A stretch of 64,000 nucleotides of DNA from Eleginops maclovinus (Eukaryota; Chordata; Actinopteri; Perciformes; Eleginopidae), in NCBI RefSeq assembly GCF_036324505.1, contig NC_086362.1, positions 5,081,043 to 5,145,042 of the forward strand, read 5' to 3'. Below the pieces are notes generated by a model. The model was not told the origin of the DNA. It saw nothing but the letters and a program-made list of their open reading frames with translations, and ran no database searches. Numbering within the stretch: position 1 is the first letter of the stretch; the number at the start of each line of letters is the position of its first letter. A program made the position numbers and the translations under genes. Below, piece after piece: positions 21,448-35,246 of the stretch.

Positions 21448-24400
21448 TGTGAATGGTGGAGCTGAACATATGAGTTCCAACATGATGTGTGACAGTGTGA
21501 CAGGCTCACATGAAACACATGTCACACACACACACACAGACATAATACTCCTTCAAAAGTGCACAGGGTGAGGTGTGGAGTGCCACAAATGTGTGAAATG
21601 ACATGGACAACAGGAAGACAAGACGAAAGAGGCCCCGGGGGGGGGACAGCCTTATAGTACATGCACACACAAACACTCAACCTGAGACACTCATGCCAGA
21701 CTGCTGTAATCCCTGTGACTGTAATTCTACACCCATCCCTGGCAAACCGCAGTCTTTGTTGACAACCTCTCTGTAGTTCATTGTTTGCCTTCTTTATCCA
21801 CACCAGAACCTCTTTGCTCATTAAATATGTTCATATGTTGGCAGAGAAAACAACAACACATTTTAATCACCCTCTTTGAGCAGACAAAATAAGACCATAT
21901 GAATCTAAAATCCAAAACGTTACCCGTTTTGTAAATTGACAGTACAAATCAAGGTTTTTCAAACCAGGTGACCACATCCTTAAAATCTGATACAAATGCA
22001 GCATTACATAGCTATCGAGAGGTTCAATAAAAAAGTCATTTGCTTGATTTGTTTTTGTTCGTGTCACAGCGAAGTCTTCAGTTTGCCGGAACATATAAGC
22101 TTATACTCAGATGATAATTGCACAACTGTGTTTGCCTTTGGAAAGATGGCCCAAATTAATAAAGAGACATATTATAGGAAGGATATGTGTAAGTGGCCTC
22201 TTGTTGACGGCCAAACAAGCGATAATATTGACTTCTTAACGAGATAAAAGGGAGCAGAATCCAATCAAAATGGCATTTTGAGCCACATTGCCCCTTTCGG
22301 TCTTACTCCTCCGTAATAATTAACATTACACTCAAGCCCCAGCAGATGAGGACCTTGTAATGAGGGTAGTGAAGTAATGATATCCCATTATGACATGCAG
22401 ATCCCTTGCTGAATTCACTGCCGGAGCTACATGCTGTGGCAAGGCGGGTTACTCCTCTAGAATACACTCAGGCAGTAGCAGTTGAGTCCTTCATCCTCCA
22501 AACAGCTTAATTTAAGAATGTCAATATGACCAAGGGCACCGGCAAACACAACTGGTAAATGACGCAGCAATCATATTGCATTCAGGGCCAGGTAATGTTC
22601 ATTGCCATGCTACTGAAATAGATTTTTGATGTGCTGGGAAGAAGATACCAAGTTTATTAGCAGCAAGGGAAAGAAACTCGACCACGATTGGACGCCATAA
22701 TGCGAGTTCGTGTTGGGTCATTTGTACAATGGCCTCTTTGTTTATTTAAGTTTCCTCATTAGCAGCTCAATGGAGACTAGAGCATGAGAGGTGTTACTGA
22801 AAGAGAAATACGATGGGAAAAGAGTCGTGCCGAGGGTAAGGAAGCGTTGAACACCTGGGCAAGACACATGGTTTGTGTCAAGACAAGGTCGCGAGGACGG
22901 GGTGCCTTACACGCCTGAAATAAAACAAAAAACCACAAGGACTTGGTTGGCGTTTTTAATACAAGGTAATTCAAGTCTGTTATAGGGGCCAGTGGCATTG
23001 TAAGTAAATCAAGGTGATGAGAAAAACAATCAGCTGTGGTATGTTAGAACTCTGACATAATCGTTCATACTAAAGCAAATACATCTACTGCCATCGAAAC
23101 CAAATCAAAATCATATCTCTAAATCAAAATAGGTGCTTTATTACTTTACTGTAGCAATATCCAATCATTCGGAGCCATCTGTTTTATAATGTAACACTAT
23201 AAAAACGGATGTTGTTGGCTGATATAATTACATGGTTTAAATCTTTACTGCATGTCTTCATAAGCACAGACGTATAGCAGCCGAATGGCATGTGTTTGCA
23301 CGTGACGTTATTTATTGCCAGGTCAAGACGCTGAACTTAAATTAGCTTCCTCTCAATCTTTTTAATGCGTAAAGGTAATTGGACATGTGTGCTGAAGCAC
23401 CTGTGTGAGAGTCATAAACAGTAAGCTTAGTAACAAATAAATATATATAATTGTCTTTACACAGAATAGAGGTGCCAGGGCAGTTGGTGGAATTGTAGTT
23501 GCATTTTTCCGACTGGAATTTATTTGGGGGTTTTTAGTCGTGAGTGAACCGAGTTAGGTATTCACACTTTCAAGCATTCAACGCCCAAAGGGCTGAGCCA
23601 AAGAAAAATAATAGTACAATAGGCAAGCATGGAAAGTAGAAGTGCCTGCTCCCTGTTAATTCCCCCTATTGTACTGTACAATATTTCCAGATTGTTGCAT
23701 ACAAAAACCAATCGCAACATTTTCATCTGTCAGAGTTTTGACCAAGCCCAAGCTCCCTTCACTGCTTATCCTTTTATATAACACTTTCTATGCTTTCACC
23801 ATGCAGTGCCGGCGCTGATAGTGCTCTGTTGGGTTTTTATGTTCAGTGCCTTATCAGGTCAGAGGATTCCACCGAGGACTGGCGGTATTGTTGGTGCTGA
23901 CCTCCCCAAAAGTCACACAAAAAGGAACTAAATTGAGCGGTGGCATGCGGAAAGCTCCAAGGAGACTCCATTTGCAATTCAAAGGCAAATTAGCAAATCA
24001 AACACTCTGTCATTGCCAAAGCAAATTGATGTTAGGAAATTGAGTGACATGTGTTTAATAATGAAAACTTACCTTAATCAACACATCATCGGCTAAAAAA
24101 AGTAATAGCACTTGAGTGGAGGTAACATTATGACCTTGGAGGCTGTTTGAACGCGGCGTCATCTGCATAAAGGCAGATTTTAAGGTCATCCCTGTCGTAT
24201 CCAATCTGTGGAGTGACTAGTCAGGATAAATCAAATTATGAACATATCAATGACAACTGCCCTTGTACTAAGTCAGCTCTTTGATCCACATGTACTTAAG
24301 TTTTCGGCGTCAATCAAACGACAAAGTCCCACAAAGTTGAAAGTAATGGGAGTCATAAATGAGATGAATGCTATGATCCCAGGCATGGGTAGACACTTAA

Positions 24401-24489
24401 CTGTTTGGACAGGATAGTGTCAGGCAGATCACAAAGTATATTATTAAGCATCAGTGAAACATGTCATTCAACTCTCATACAAATAGTGT
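21448..24489. other. Unique DNA, no gene recognised
   Basis: No open frame longer than 99 codons and none with recognisable content. The blocks 22260-22480 and 24110-24230 are repeat-free and contain several TAAT and TGACCT-like words, so they could be non-coding conserved sequence (inference). The rest is featureless AT-rich DNA. Confidence 0.5.
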
Positions 24490-24590
24490 CACTTCAAATG
24501 TGGCTGTGCTAGCAGTTCTGTTAGGCTGTACTTAGGCACTGTGGTCTTGAGCTAAATGCTAACACTAGAATTTTTACAGCAGTTACCTAT
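24490..24590 (-). repeat. Fragment of the repeat also seen at 4140-4745
   Basis: The plus strand reads GGCTGTGCTAGCAGTTCTGT, then TAGGCTGTACTTAGGCACTG, then GAGCTAAATGCTAACAC. This is the complement of the 3' part of the same unclassified teleost repeat, placed here in the opposite orientation. Only about 100 bases remain recognisable. Confidence 0.5.
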
Positions 24591-24719
24591 CTTAGTAAAG
24601 GGCAGGTGTTTACAAACTCTCAAGTGAACCAAAGGAAACTTTAAGGAAAGGTATCAATAGTACAATATTGTGTTTATACGTACGTTGCTACAGTATTTTT
24701 TCCATACGGTTCTGGCAAA

Positions 24720-24910
24720 AACACAGTTGATCTACATCCAATACTGGGCCATCAAAGCAGCCTTTGTGCGCGTATTCACCCATTGATCTACAAAGTGTCA
24801 TGGGACCAAGTCGCACTTTTTCCACCAAATTTGATGAAAATCAGGTCTGAAGTTGTCCTGTCCTGCTAGCAAACAGACAAACTAAACAAACATTGGTGGC
24901 AGCGGTAATG
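24720..24910 (+). repeat. Diverged interspersed repeat fragment
   Basis: CCACCAAATTTGATGAAAAT, then TCCTGCTAGCAAACAGACAA and ACTAAACAAAC followed by GGTGGCAGCGGTAATG, follow a frequent teleost repeat pattern in which a CCACCAAATTTCATG phrase leads to a run of ACAAAC words. Class unknown. The match is from memory. Confidence 0.4.
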
Positions 24911-27900
24911 AAGTGATTTTAATTCCTGGAGAATTGCCTCAAGATTGGTCATGCTTCAATTGACAAGTGACTTAGCATTGTGTCAGTGTGTAGCTGTAAA
25001 GAGAGGCTAAATAATAATAGCCTGCGGCCTCCACACACACACATTTTACAGACCATTAAAACGCTCCTCATTTACATACTGTACAATACACGGTCCTTCC
25101 TTGATTGTCCTTGGAGAATAACTTTCTTAAAAGATTGATTTGTTTGTGAGAGCACTTTCTGTATAAAGGCAGATAAGGATGGCCTGTTAGAGGACACCGG
25201 TATCTTAAAACCTTCAGCTCTTAAAATATTTTGTCATTGAACACATTTGAAAATAAATGATGGTTGCTTTTCTACAGTGTGATCGCACCTTTTTGTGAAA
25301 GGGGGCTGTTATGAAATATGAATCACAGCTGACGACCTGCGAAGCTGTTGGAACTACCAGCATCTGAAGTGTGGTAATACAAGCACTAATTGTTGTTTAG
25401 TCAGTGAAATGCAACAGGATGTTTACTCCTTTGAAGCTGAGGCTCAATGTGAGGTAGCGTGTGAAGCTTTGATCCCTACCTTAATCAGCAATTTAACAGT
25501 GTCCTATGATGTACAATGAGACTGTTTTTGTGATGCTGCAAAAACATTAAGGTGAAGGAATAACAGTTATTCATTGGTTTGTTACATTGGGGTGTGCCTC
25601 AGAGCAACTTTGACGTCCTTTTCAGACACCTAAACACCCGCCCTCCCCCACTTTGTATCAGAAATGTTGCCTTTTCATGTTGTTTCAAAGACATTGCTTT
25701 CGATAAATGTCGGGGTTGCACCCTCAAAGGCTTTTAAAAGCCAGAGAGTAAAGGTCTAGATCTTTCATCTGGCATTCACCAAGTGAACAGAGAATGCAAA
25801 AGGTGTGAGAGAGCACGCACCAGTATTGATGGTAGCCCCCTCCTCCCTAAGCCCCATGAAGCCAGATGCAAATGGTTCGGTTTCCCCTTGAGTGACTGCA
25901 TGTTCAAGCTTCCCAGCTTGCTTCCCTAAGCGGCAAAACTTAACGGCTTATTGAGCAAGCATTTGTTTGAATTGGAGCTCGAGCTTGGCTTCTAATGTCA
26001 AACTGTTGGGAATTTTGATTTGGACATGATTTCAATTGCAACCACATTGAATATGGTTTGAACACACTTTTACCAGGAAAAAGCATCCGGCTATTTCAGA
26101 AAAATGTGAATCTTTACTTATCATACATGGCTGAAATGGAATAATAAACATGAATATGCAAATTGGAGAGATGAGCTGGCAAGACAAACTGTACCATCGG
26201 ATGTTATATCGTTCTGTATATATCTTACAGTTCTATAAGGAAGCTAAACACTTACTGTATACTTCTCTCCTAAGATTTTCATTTTGAATATTTATAAGAT
26301 CCATGTACCTTGGGAATCACAATACACAGCAATTGCACATTGTCATAATATGAATCAGGTGCAGGGAAGTTCTCTAAAGCAAGATGATATGTTTTGTTGG
26401 ATCACAAGATGAATGTTGGATGATACCAAAAAGAATGGGCCTTGTTCAGACAAGGCCTTCCGAACACTTTTGAAAGTCCACTAATCGTGTTGTAATTGCC
26501 GACATTGTGCACACAGCAGGAGAACAGATAGCTGAATGCATCATCTCTATGTTGCATGGCAACAGCTGAGCCCAGGTAGCAGGTGTGAGCATTATTTTAT
26601 TCAGGAAGTGTGTGTAGCCCCGTGCTGGCATCCATAATGGAGCCAATCCTTCAGGGCTGCATGTGGATCTCAGAGCAGCTTGATCCCTGAACGCAGAGGT
26701 GCGTTTGCTAACACGGGGGTTTCATTAACCCCTGTGTTCGTGAACAGTTATAATGTTGGCAGCTGCCAGATGGGAGCGGGGCTGGTGGGATGGTTCACGT
26801 CATCACATAATGTGGCAGGTGTTGTGCAAGGGAGTGCTTAATGTTATTGTTATGAGTGAGGGAACATCAAGGGAAGGTCAGAGAGCGCCTCAAGCAAGAA
26901 ATCGTCCCTCTGGGAATATTACTGGATATTTTTTAGATCAGCTTTACTGACTGATCTAACAAGTCTTTTCAGATTATAGTTCATCAGTAATCACAGTTGA
27001 TTGTGTTTTTTCTTGTGTCACTGTTGTTTATCACGTGTACTAGATTATTGCTTGTCGTAAAGTTTTAGAGTAAACCTGTTTGTGTCAAGGGTGGTTTTCC
27101 ATAGTCATGCTATACATCGGATTAGATAAGCTCTGTCCACAGTGTCCCTTGTTTTTAACATTTTGCCTCAATGGGAGCCCCTAGAAGTCGCAATATGCTT
27201 TAGGGGGAGTACACAATCTTTAAAGCCTTCTCCCCCAACGCTGGGGTGGATTTTAAACCTGCTTCTGATAATGTATTACTCCCCTGGGTTTCTCTGAACT
27301 CAAGTACATGAACTGATCTGACTAGAAACACCATTCAGGCAGTTAGAAAATGCCTAGCAACAAGAGGTAAACTGGGGACAAGTCTCAACCCTTCAGTCTT
27401 TAAAATCCATTTGTTCCATGGCAAGTGTTGTGCAAATACAAGAACACTAATTTGATCTCTGGTGACGCAGAAAAGAGCAATGTTTGCAGAAGAACTCTCC
27501 ATGATGCAATGCTGGACCTCACCCACCCCCATCTACATAATTGTCCCCAACTGCCCTCTCAGCATTTGATGGCATGGCAACAAATACAGAGCCACTGTTA
27601 AAGCACCAGCCATATATTTACACAATGCTGAGTGTCCAGGGTTAAAGGTTTGGATCAGCACAGAAGCAAAGACTTTGAAGAAAGAGAATGCTTCATCCAC
27701 ACAATCTTGGGTCCCATTAGAGTTAAATGGATGAAGCCTTGGGTGGTGGCCTTGGCCTGCATTAGCTCTGACCATTCTGCGTCTACAAGCTCCCACACTT
27801 TGTGAATACTTTGTGTGATGATGTCTTTTTCAACGTCTTTGGCAAAAGTCCAGGAAAATGGCAGAAACGGGGGCGCTGTGCAACCATCCCTGAGGTCATT

Positions 27901-29299
27901 CTTTGGACTGTGAACATATCTTTGCATAAATAGAGGAAGCGAATCAGTAAAGATACAAAGATAAGACCTTACTGGAGCATTACAGAACTGACAATGCCCA
28001 GCAGTGAATGCATGCCAAGGGAATCTTCAAAGCCAAACAAGGCTTGCTCCAATTCCAAGGCAGCTGTAGCGTGAGCTGTGGAGATCCAACACATTCTTGT
28101 GTCCACAGAGTTTTGCAGCTTTTAGAAACATTGCTTGCCACTGTTGCTCAAGTAGTTGGATCTTGTTGGTTACTGTCAAATGGTGAAAGAAAGCAAATGT
28201 CAAGTAGGTAAAGCCCGCTACAAACAAGTCTGAATATTCCATTTAGTTTAGTGGTCAAGCTCATTAAGCCTGTGTGACTCCATCAAAAAGTTACGTTTCA
28301 AACCTCTTAAGCTCATGCACTTGACTCCCTCTTAGCTTTTTCCTAGTCTCCCCTCTAGCCAAATCTTAAGCTATCCCCCAACTGATTCATTTCAGCCCAA
28401 CTATGGATTTAATAAATACCAGGCATGCCGTGAAAGTAAGCCTCTCCGCAGACATAATTTAGCTGTCGCATGTATGAGCTAGTTATAGCCACCTCATTCT
28501 CTTTTACTGTCAATATTTACACAGTAGACAGTGGTCAGTGTTCATCCCAGACCCAGCAGAGATTAATTTCCCCAAGGAAATTAGCTACTGATGCGCAGCA
28601 GTGTAAATTTCCAATGTATGGTGAATTGAATTACCTTGCCTATATCAGTGTTTACAGAGAAACACATATTTTATGGCTGCCAATTATAATATATTTTGAA
28701 TTATAGAATGAGCTTCTTAGGGGAAATAGGGGGCCACATACAATTTATTGCCAGTCCTGCCATAACTTTGAGAAATGGGCATGACATTTGCATTTCCCAG
28801 TGTGTTTTGAGTAAGACGTTTTTGTTTGGATGGCATTAAATCAGGACTGCAGGGCTTTATAGATGGGAAGCAGCTACTGTGATTTGGACAAGACAGACAA
28901 TGAGATGAAGACTTTATGTTCAAACAACTCTGTCTTTAATGCTCTGTAGTTGGACATCACATCTTTAATTGAATTATAGGCTAAATAGTGCTTTCTATTT
29001 GTGTGACTTCTTTCGTTTTTGAATAGTTCTTATACTTTTCTGTGGCACATTTTCAGTCCTTTGGGCCATAATGCTGTTCCTACTCTGAAGGGAAGCCTAG
29101 TTTTATGACTTGTGAAGCCTTTATGTTATCATACATTTAAGAGAGGAAACTTTTCTAAATGTATTTTGGTGCCGCTAACAAAGATATGCAGTAGCACTTT
29201 AGATGAAGGCAACATGAAGTACATTTCTTCTAAATGAACAAGTGAACCAGAATACCAAACAGATCATTGATTTTAGCATGTCCGCTATCCCTCTGTTTC
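24911..29299. other. Unique DNA, no gene; several site clusters
   Basis: Notable words are two exact POU octamers ATGCAAAT (25866-25873 and 26156-26163), an RFX-like palindrome with an adjacent CAGCTG box (26551-26568), and a long imperfect hairpin (26703-26745). On the minus strand at 27335-28242 a chain of open frames of 65-90 codons in different phases has no recognisable product. No repeat is recognised. Confidence 0.45.
26703..26745. other. Imperfect hairpin, about 19-bp stem
   Basis: AACACGGGGGTT (26710-26721) pairs with AACCCCTGTGTT (26727-26738) around a five-base loop TCATT, with one mismatch. After one mismatched pair, GTTTGC and GTGAAC extend the stem by six pairs, two of them G-T. 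It could be a structured RNA, a regulatory palindrome or a small element end. The sequence alone does not decide. Confidence 0.55.
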
Positions 29300-29712
29300 A
29301 GCCCCGTTTTTGAAAGTGCTGATTCTGTGACTGTCGCTTTAAATTTGAGCTGAACGGAAGCTGGCCACGCCCCTTTGGAGCATCATGATCTCTCTGTCCG
29401 AAGAGAGAAGTTTCTAAGGGAGAAACTCAGCTAAACGCTGCCGTGATTAAATATGCCATATTATGTTTGTGTCACCTGGGTGGGACGTTGCCAGGAGTTC
29501 AATGTAAAGCCAGCCCACATTTCCCATATGACATCATATCGGAAGCTAATCTGGATCAGCTTGTTTGTACCCCCATTTTTAGAGATGTGGGTAAGGAGGA
29601 AAAGAGTTGTTGTATTTTCTGACACTTTGTGAGTCTCCTTACACTCCAGGGACACATATTTATGTATAGACGAGAGCAAAAAGTGCATTTTGCATAAAAG
29701 GGGACCTTTCAA
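29300..29712 (-). repeat. Teleost interspersed repeat, likely DNA-transposon derived
   Basis: The right end, read on the minus strand, is GAAAGGTCCCCTTTTATGCA then AAATGCACTTTTTGCTC. This resembles the AAAGGGGACCTATTATGC end of a very common teleost repeat. TTTCCCATATGACATCATAT (29519) and GTGACTGTCGCTTTAAAT (29327) are further matching phrases in the right order. A TTAA-type (Kolobok-like) non-autonomous element is my guess for the class. Confidence 0.5.
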
Positions 29713-32700
29713 ATAAGGGGGTACAATATGAGTGACTCACAGAACCCAAAAGATGTGCGTGTATTGAGGTACTGGGAACACACAGTGAAGGGGAGGTGCA
29801 GCTGTATGAATCTGTCCTTCTGTAATGGTACACTGTTGCTCCAAGGAGTTACATTGCATGTTGCACCTACAACTTTATACGCCCATTCCAACTTATTTTG
29901 CTTGCCCCCATTTGTTTTCAATTTCAGTAAAACTGCTGATTCAATAAATGGTGAATTATAAAAGTGTTGCAAATATTGCAGACATGATGTTCTTCTAGAA
30001 ATCTGTGGTCTAAGCACATCATGGATCAAACTCGGGAACTCACTTCTCCAAGTTCCTATTTGTCACCAGTTCCAACATACAATCAAAACACAGCTGTTGC
30101 ACATATTTGCTGATGGCTCTTGTGAATGAGATGTTGCAGACATATCAAAGGATTTGCCTTTTTTCCACAATCCTACTGCCATCTGCTCTCCACCCTCAAC
30201 CAAGATGCTTCTACTGGAACCTCCCCACCCCTCAGAGCTCCGCACACAGTCCATGGCGGTCTATCAACAGTTTTAAATGTTGTTTTTGGCGTTTTTAAAA
30301 ACCTCTTGAAGTTATTTATTTTAAAAACCCTGCTATGGCTACACCGACATGATGTTGTGACAACGACTAAAACCCTCAATGTAATATGACGGGTTCAATT
30401 CGCCACATTTCTTTTTAGCTTATGAGTGAGGAGGACAACAAAAACATCTTTCAGCAGAACGATTGTGCTTCTTCCGTCCTGTCAGCTTTGACAAAAATCC
30501 TCTCGTTTCAATCACAGATGAGCAGATAAATAAAAACACAAATGTATATCTTTGTGGACCATTAATTAAAGTGACAGTGTTCTTCTTCCTGCCTAACAGA
30601 GAGACACCAGTAGACAGTGTTGATCAACCAACGTGGGATGGTGACAGACATGTCCTTGGACACCTTTTTTTTTATGTTGAAAATGTGTCATTCTTTAGAG
30701 AGACAACTGTCAAAAGCAAAAAAATAATATTGAACGTCAACACATCCCTTTTGAGGTATTTATCTCAGACAGATAAGACGACGCATGGCAAATTTGACAA
30801 TAACAGAAGCAAATGCTTGAATAATTGACCTTCCCTACACCCATATGTACAGACACAGTACACATACAAAGAGTCTCCATGACGTAAATCACACAAATCT
30901 GTTTGGATTCTTATTTCACAATCTTAAATCGTCATCTGACAGTGCCTAACCTTGTGTGATGGGATCATAAAAAATGCCTTGAAGCCTGGGAGTAAATACC
31001 AGCATTTTAGATGTTGAGGTAGGCAATATGGAACATAAATAATTTTTTCTATGCGAATGATACTTGGGCGGAGATGACAGACCCCTTGACCTTCTACCAC
31101 ACCTGACGGATACTGCACATTCACACTTGAAATGATCACAACACAAAAATTCAATTTGTTGCTTAAAATGTTTTTATTTTTTCCATGGATGTCGGAGCAT
31201 TTTAGATATTTTAAATTGGTAAAACATTGAACTGAATTTGTCTAAAATCAGCCTCATCATGGCCTTAGATGTTTTATCTTTAAGGATTGAATTGTGATTC
31301 TTTATCTTAGAATATGTTCAGTTGGGCTGATGCAATCTCTTTTTTTTACATTTGAAATAATAGGGGGATTCTCTCATGTCTGACGACTCTAATTAATGTG
31401 TTCCCAAGACTCGGAGATGATTTGACGCCATAGAATAGTACAGTGCTGAAAATGAAACTGCCTAATTGACTGCTTTAATTGTAGCTTCTGCCTTTTGATT
31501 TATCTCTTTGTTAAGTTTGATTTTTTGGTTATTATGTGTTCATAAACAGTTATGCTGTGCTAACTGTCATTAAAACAAGCGTATCCATAATATGCAGGCA
31601 TTGGCATTCAGCACAGCGAATACATGATGAATCACAATCTTTAAATCCAGCGTGATAAATTAAGAATATAATGACGGATTGTTTGTTAAACTGTAAAGGA
31701 GCCTTGACGCATTAAAAAAGGGAACCATACACTTTCACTCGACTGTAGGTGTAGTGAGTCAGTGTGTGTGTTTGTGTGTGGAGTCCTTGTGGGTGGGTGG
31801 GACGTGAGCACTGTGTACCTGTCAACTTATGTAAATGTGACTCTTTATTAATGGCAGGGCCGTGGCTTTGCACCAATGGTTGTCGATGTGTCGATGGGGG
31901 CCGGACCTCCGTTGTGACAGTCCTGATTAGTGGTTGTGCGCGAGGGTCATTCCAACGCCTTTGCTACTACAGAAGGGGCATGCTGCTATCACTGACAACA
32001 CTGCTCACCTCCCTCACTTAACCTTAAGGTGCACATGGAAGAAGAAGGAGTGCATTTATATTAAGCAGGCACAGGATATGAGGATCCTTTTAGTAGATGA
32101 CTAAACTTGATTGGTACAGGCCTTGGTCATTGTTAGAGCCTGCACTTCCTCAGAGCTTGGCATGAACACGGCTTCAGAAGTTTGGAATTTGATTAATAAA
32201 TGTGAAGCCAATTCATCGGTTTCCACTTATAGAAATCCTGATTGCCTGCTAGTCATGATATCATTGCGCTAACAGAAAATAAGGGACATTGGCAGAGTGA
32301 CATTTTCATTTCCAAGTCCAAAATGACACCTGGGGCCATACAGTGTCCCTCCCAAATTCTCTCACAGCAAGACAATAGATGACAGCTTGGAAAGGGAGTG
32401 TGAGCGTACACGACTTTGATTGGACAGAACAATGGAATAATGTAGTGCCCCAGCTCCTGTTCCAGAAACATTATTTGTAATATTGACTTTCATTTGATTT
32501 TTACAAATGATTTCCCCCCAGCACGTGTCAAGTCAGACACCTTTTTACTCGAGATGGATATCTTTCAAATAGATTTCTCTTTCTTTTTTAATCACTCAGT
32601 CTTCAAGGTTTTGGTTCCTTGGGATGTATCATTTCTTCATAGCTGACCTCGGATGAAAAAATGGTGTTTTTGAATGCATCAGGAGATGTTAATGGGAACA

Positions 32701-35246
32701 TTTAAGAAGTTAAGCCAAATCCAAAAGCACTCGGCGACAGAAATAAAGAAAAAAAGTGTGAAATTGTAGAACTGCTTTGTTTTTTTCAAAAGCTTTTCCT
32801 CTCTCTCCCTGGTAGGGATTTCTGAATGTGATCTTAATCTATGTATTATCTTTGAAGACATTTCACCTATAGGACCTTGTGAATAAGCCTAATCTGGGAA
32901 AGAAAATGCAAAATATTGAGTTCTGGCTGTGACTGATAAAACAAGCCTTTTTTCTCGCTGTGTTCCTTTTTCCCTTGTGAGGACAAACAGGGTTCCTTTT
33001 AAGCAGCTAAAGAGCGCAAACCTTTAATCATAAAGCAAGGTGACCGCACACTCTGGTTATCAGGCTCGCTCAGCATGCTCACACAAACACACACACACAT
33101 ATGCATACTCAAATTTGTCCGCACCCACTCACAGAGACGTATCTACAACTGCATAGACTCTCACCCACACATTACAGCTACATACACCAAATGTATATCT
33201 CCACAAACACAACTTCTACATTGTTTTCTCAAAAGTTTCTCTTATATAACAGCTACTCCCTCCTACCTTTCCCTGCCTAATATACACGGGGGAACGTGCA
33301 GGGGCCTACTGTATGATAATATATTTCCTCCACCACATTGAAATTCTGTAGATGTCAGTTCAATATTTCCCTTTCCTCTTACTTGCAGGATTTCAAAAGA
33401 TTGTCCCCGGCTTCGGTGAGGGAAGGAAATTGCTTTTAAGGAGAGGTTTGGGGCTGAACATAAACATAGTGAGGTCTCTGATTTGGGACCATGGTTCCAT
33501 TTTATTCGCAGGTTCGGCATAATTTATTCTTTGAGAAAGCTGTATTTCTGGTTGTAAGGCATTTTATCAATACCACATCATTTTAAAGGGAGAAATACGT
33601 TTGTGGAAAGTTGATTTATTTAACTTTTTTACCATTTAAATGAGACATGCATTCAAGCTGGGACTGAAATACATTAATAAATGCATAAACCTAGTCCTTA
33701 ATATGTCTCACAACACAGAAGATTCCCTGGAACTATGACAAAATCACAGGGCATCGAGCACATTGGACAGCACAATACAACAGTCGTCATAAACAATGTT
33801 GTGCAAACCTGCCGTACACTGTCAGCAGGATGTGTTTGCCTCCGATGTGTCAGCTGAGCCTAGAGCCCACATCCATCGGACGTACAGGTTTCCATTAGTC
33901 ATGCTTTCCCCATTCATCACAAGCAGCCACTTGCTTAGCCAGGATTCCTTCTGTAGAAATGTGACTGAGCAGTTTCGACCACAAACCACAGCTCTGAGTA
34001 CAGTGCACCATCGTCATTATCATAGTCCTTGCAAGACTCATTCTCTTTATTCACAATTAAAAAAAGGTTGCAACATATACAGTAGATTAGTAGCGCCTCG
34101 TTTAATTCCAACAAAGCCAAGATATTTCAATGTAAGACAACATGGGTACACTCTCTACTCCATGTTGTGTCACAACATTCAAATAAACAATCACACAGGA
34201 CATTGGTCAAGCTTTTGCGAGATAAATGCTTTTATAAAACTGCAGCTTAGTCATTTTGGACTCTGTGTGACCCGTCACAGCTCAATGGTGTCAAAACTGT
34301 TTCAACCGATATCTCAATTTGATGTGTTGAAGGTCAGCAAAATTGTACTTGTGACACAAATGTGGATGCACTGCCATAAGTGAATCATCTCTGGATTTCT
34401 TTTAAATTGATTAGATAATTGTCATACATGTAGGTGCGATAGAGACAACAGATATGCTGCCCCTTATCCAGAAGGTGCAAATTATGTTCTGGCAGGATCT
34501 GGCACAAATCAAACCTTCTATAATTTCTGCGTCGTAATTGGTAGTTTGATTCTTTGTCCATATTTTATTGCACACAGATGTTCGCACATTTTTACCTGCA
34601 GACCATAAAAGGCTTCTCTCGCATACTCTCCATCTCTTTCATCGATGTCCCCCACCTGTCATCCAAGCCAAGCAGCTGTGACAGCTGTGGGAACGGAAAC
34701 GGGGTGTGATGGCGAGTGACGGCGAACCGCAACTCCCATCATGCCCCGTCTCATGGGAGGGTGACGCTTATTGGTGATCTCCCACATACCTGGATTGTGT
34801 CTGTAGTTTCACCACATTCCCCCCAGCAGACATGGTACAGTACACCCACCTCCATATGGCATCTCAGCTCGCTACGGTTCCCCTGGGAACACAAAGGCCT
34901 CTCACTTTGCTATTTCCAGACAAGAAAATCGAGTTGGTGTGCATGTGTGAAGCGAAGCTGCTGTCTGAAACTTTCTCAGTCAGTGAAATGTCAGTTTTAT
35001 AAACATGATTTGGCAGCAGACTAGATAAAGACAGCCGCAGTCTGTGGACAGTATTTACTTATTTCCTTTTGGCCCCTATGAGGAGCTTGGAAGATGAGGT
35101 TGCAAGAGGGTGAGTAAGAATGCGCTGTGGAGTCAGTCTGAAGGTTTTTAGTACGTTTTAAAAATACTTCTTTCTGGGATTGTATCACTTCCTTACCAAT
35201 CCTATTTAAAATACATATTTTTTTCTTGCATTTTATTCCATATTAG
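29713..35246. other. Unique DNA, no gene recognised
   Basis: The longest non-repeat open frame of the window lies here (33796-34383, +, 195 codons). It is rich in His, Ser and Thr, has no recognisable domain, and is probably chance. A short CA run sits at 33085-33100. The block 31380-31720 is repeat-free and rich in TAAT cores. A ZNF143-like word lies at 34731-34745. Confidence 0.5.

Noticed and set aside
27335..28242. Chain of minus-strand frames of 65-90 codons that might be a decayed gene
   Set aside because: The phases do not connect without several frameshifts and no segment resembles a known family.
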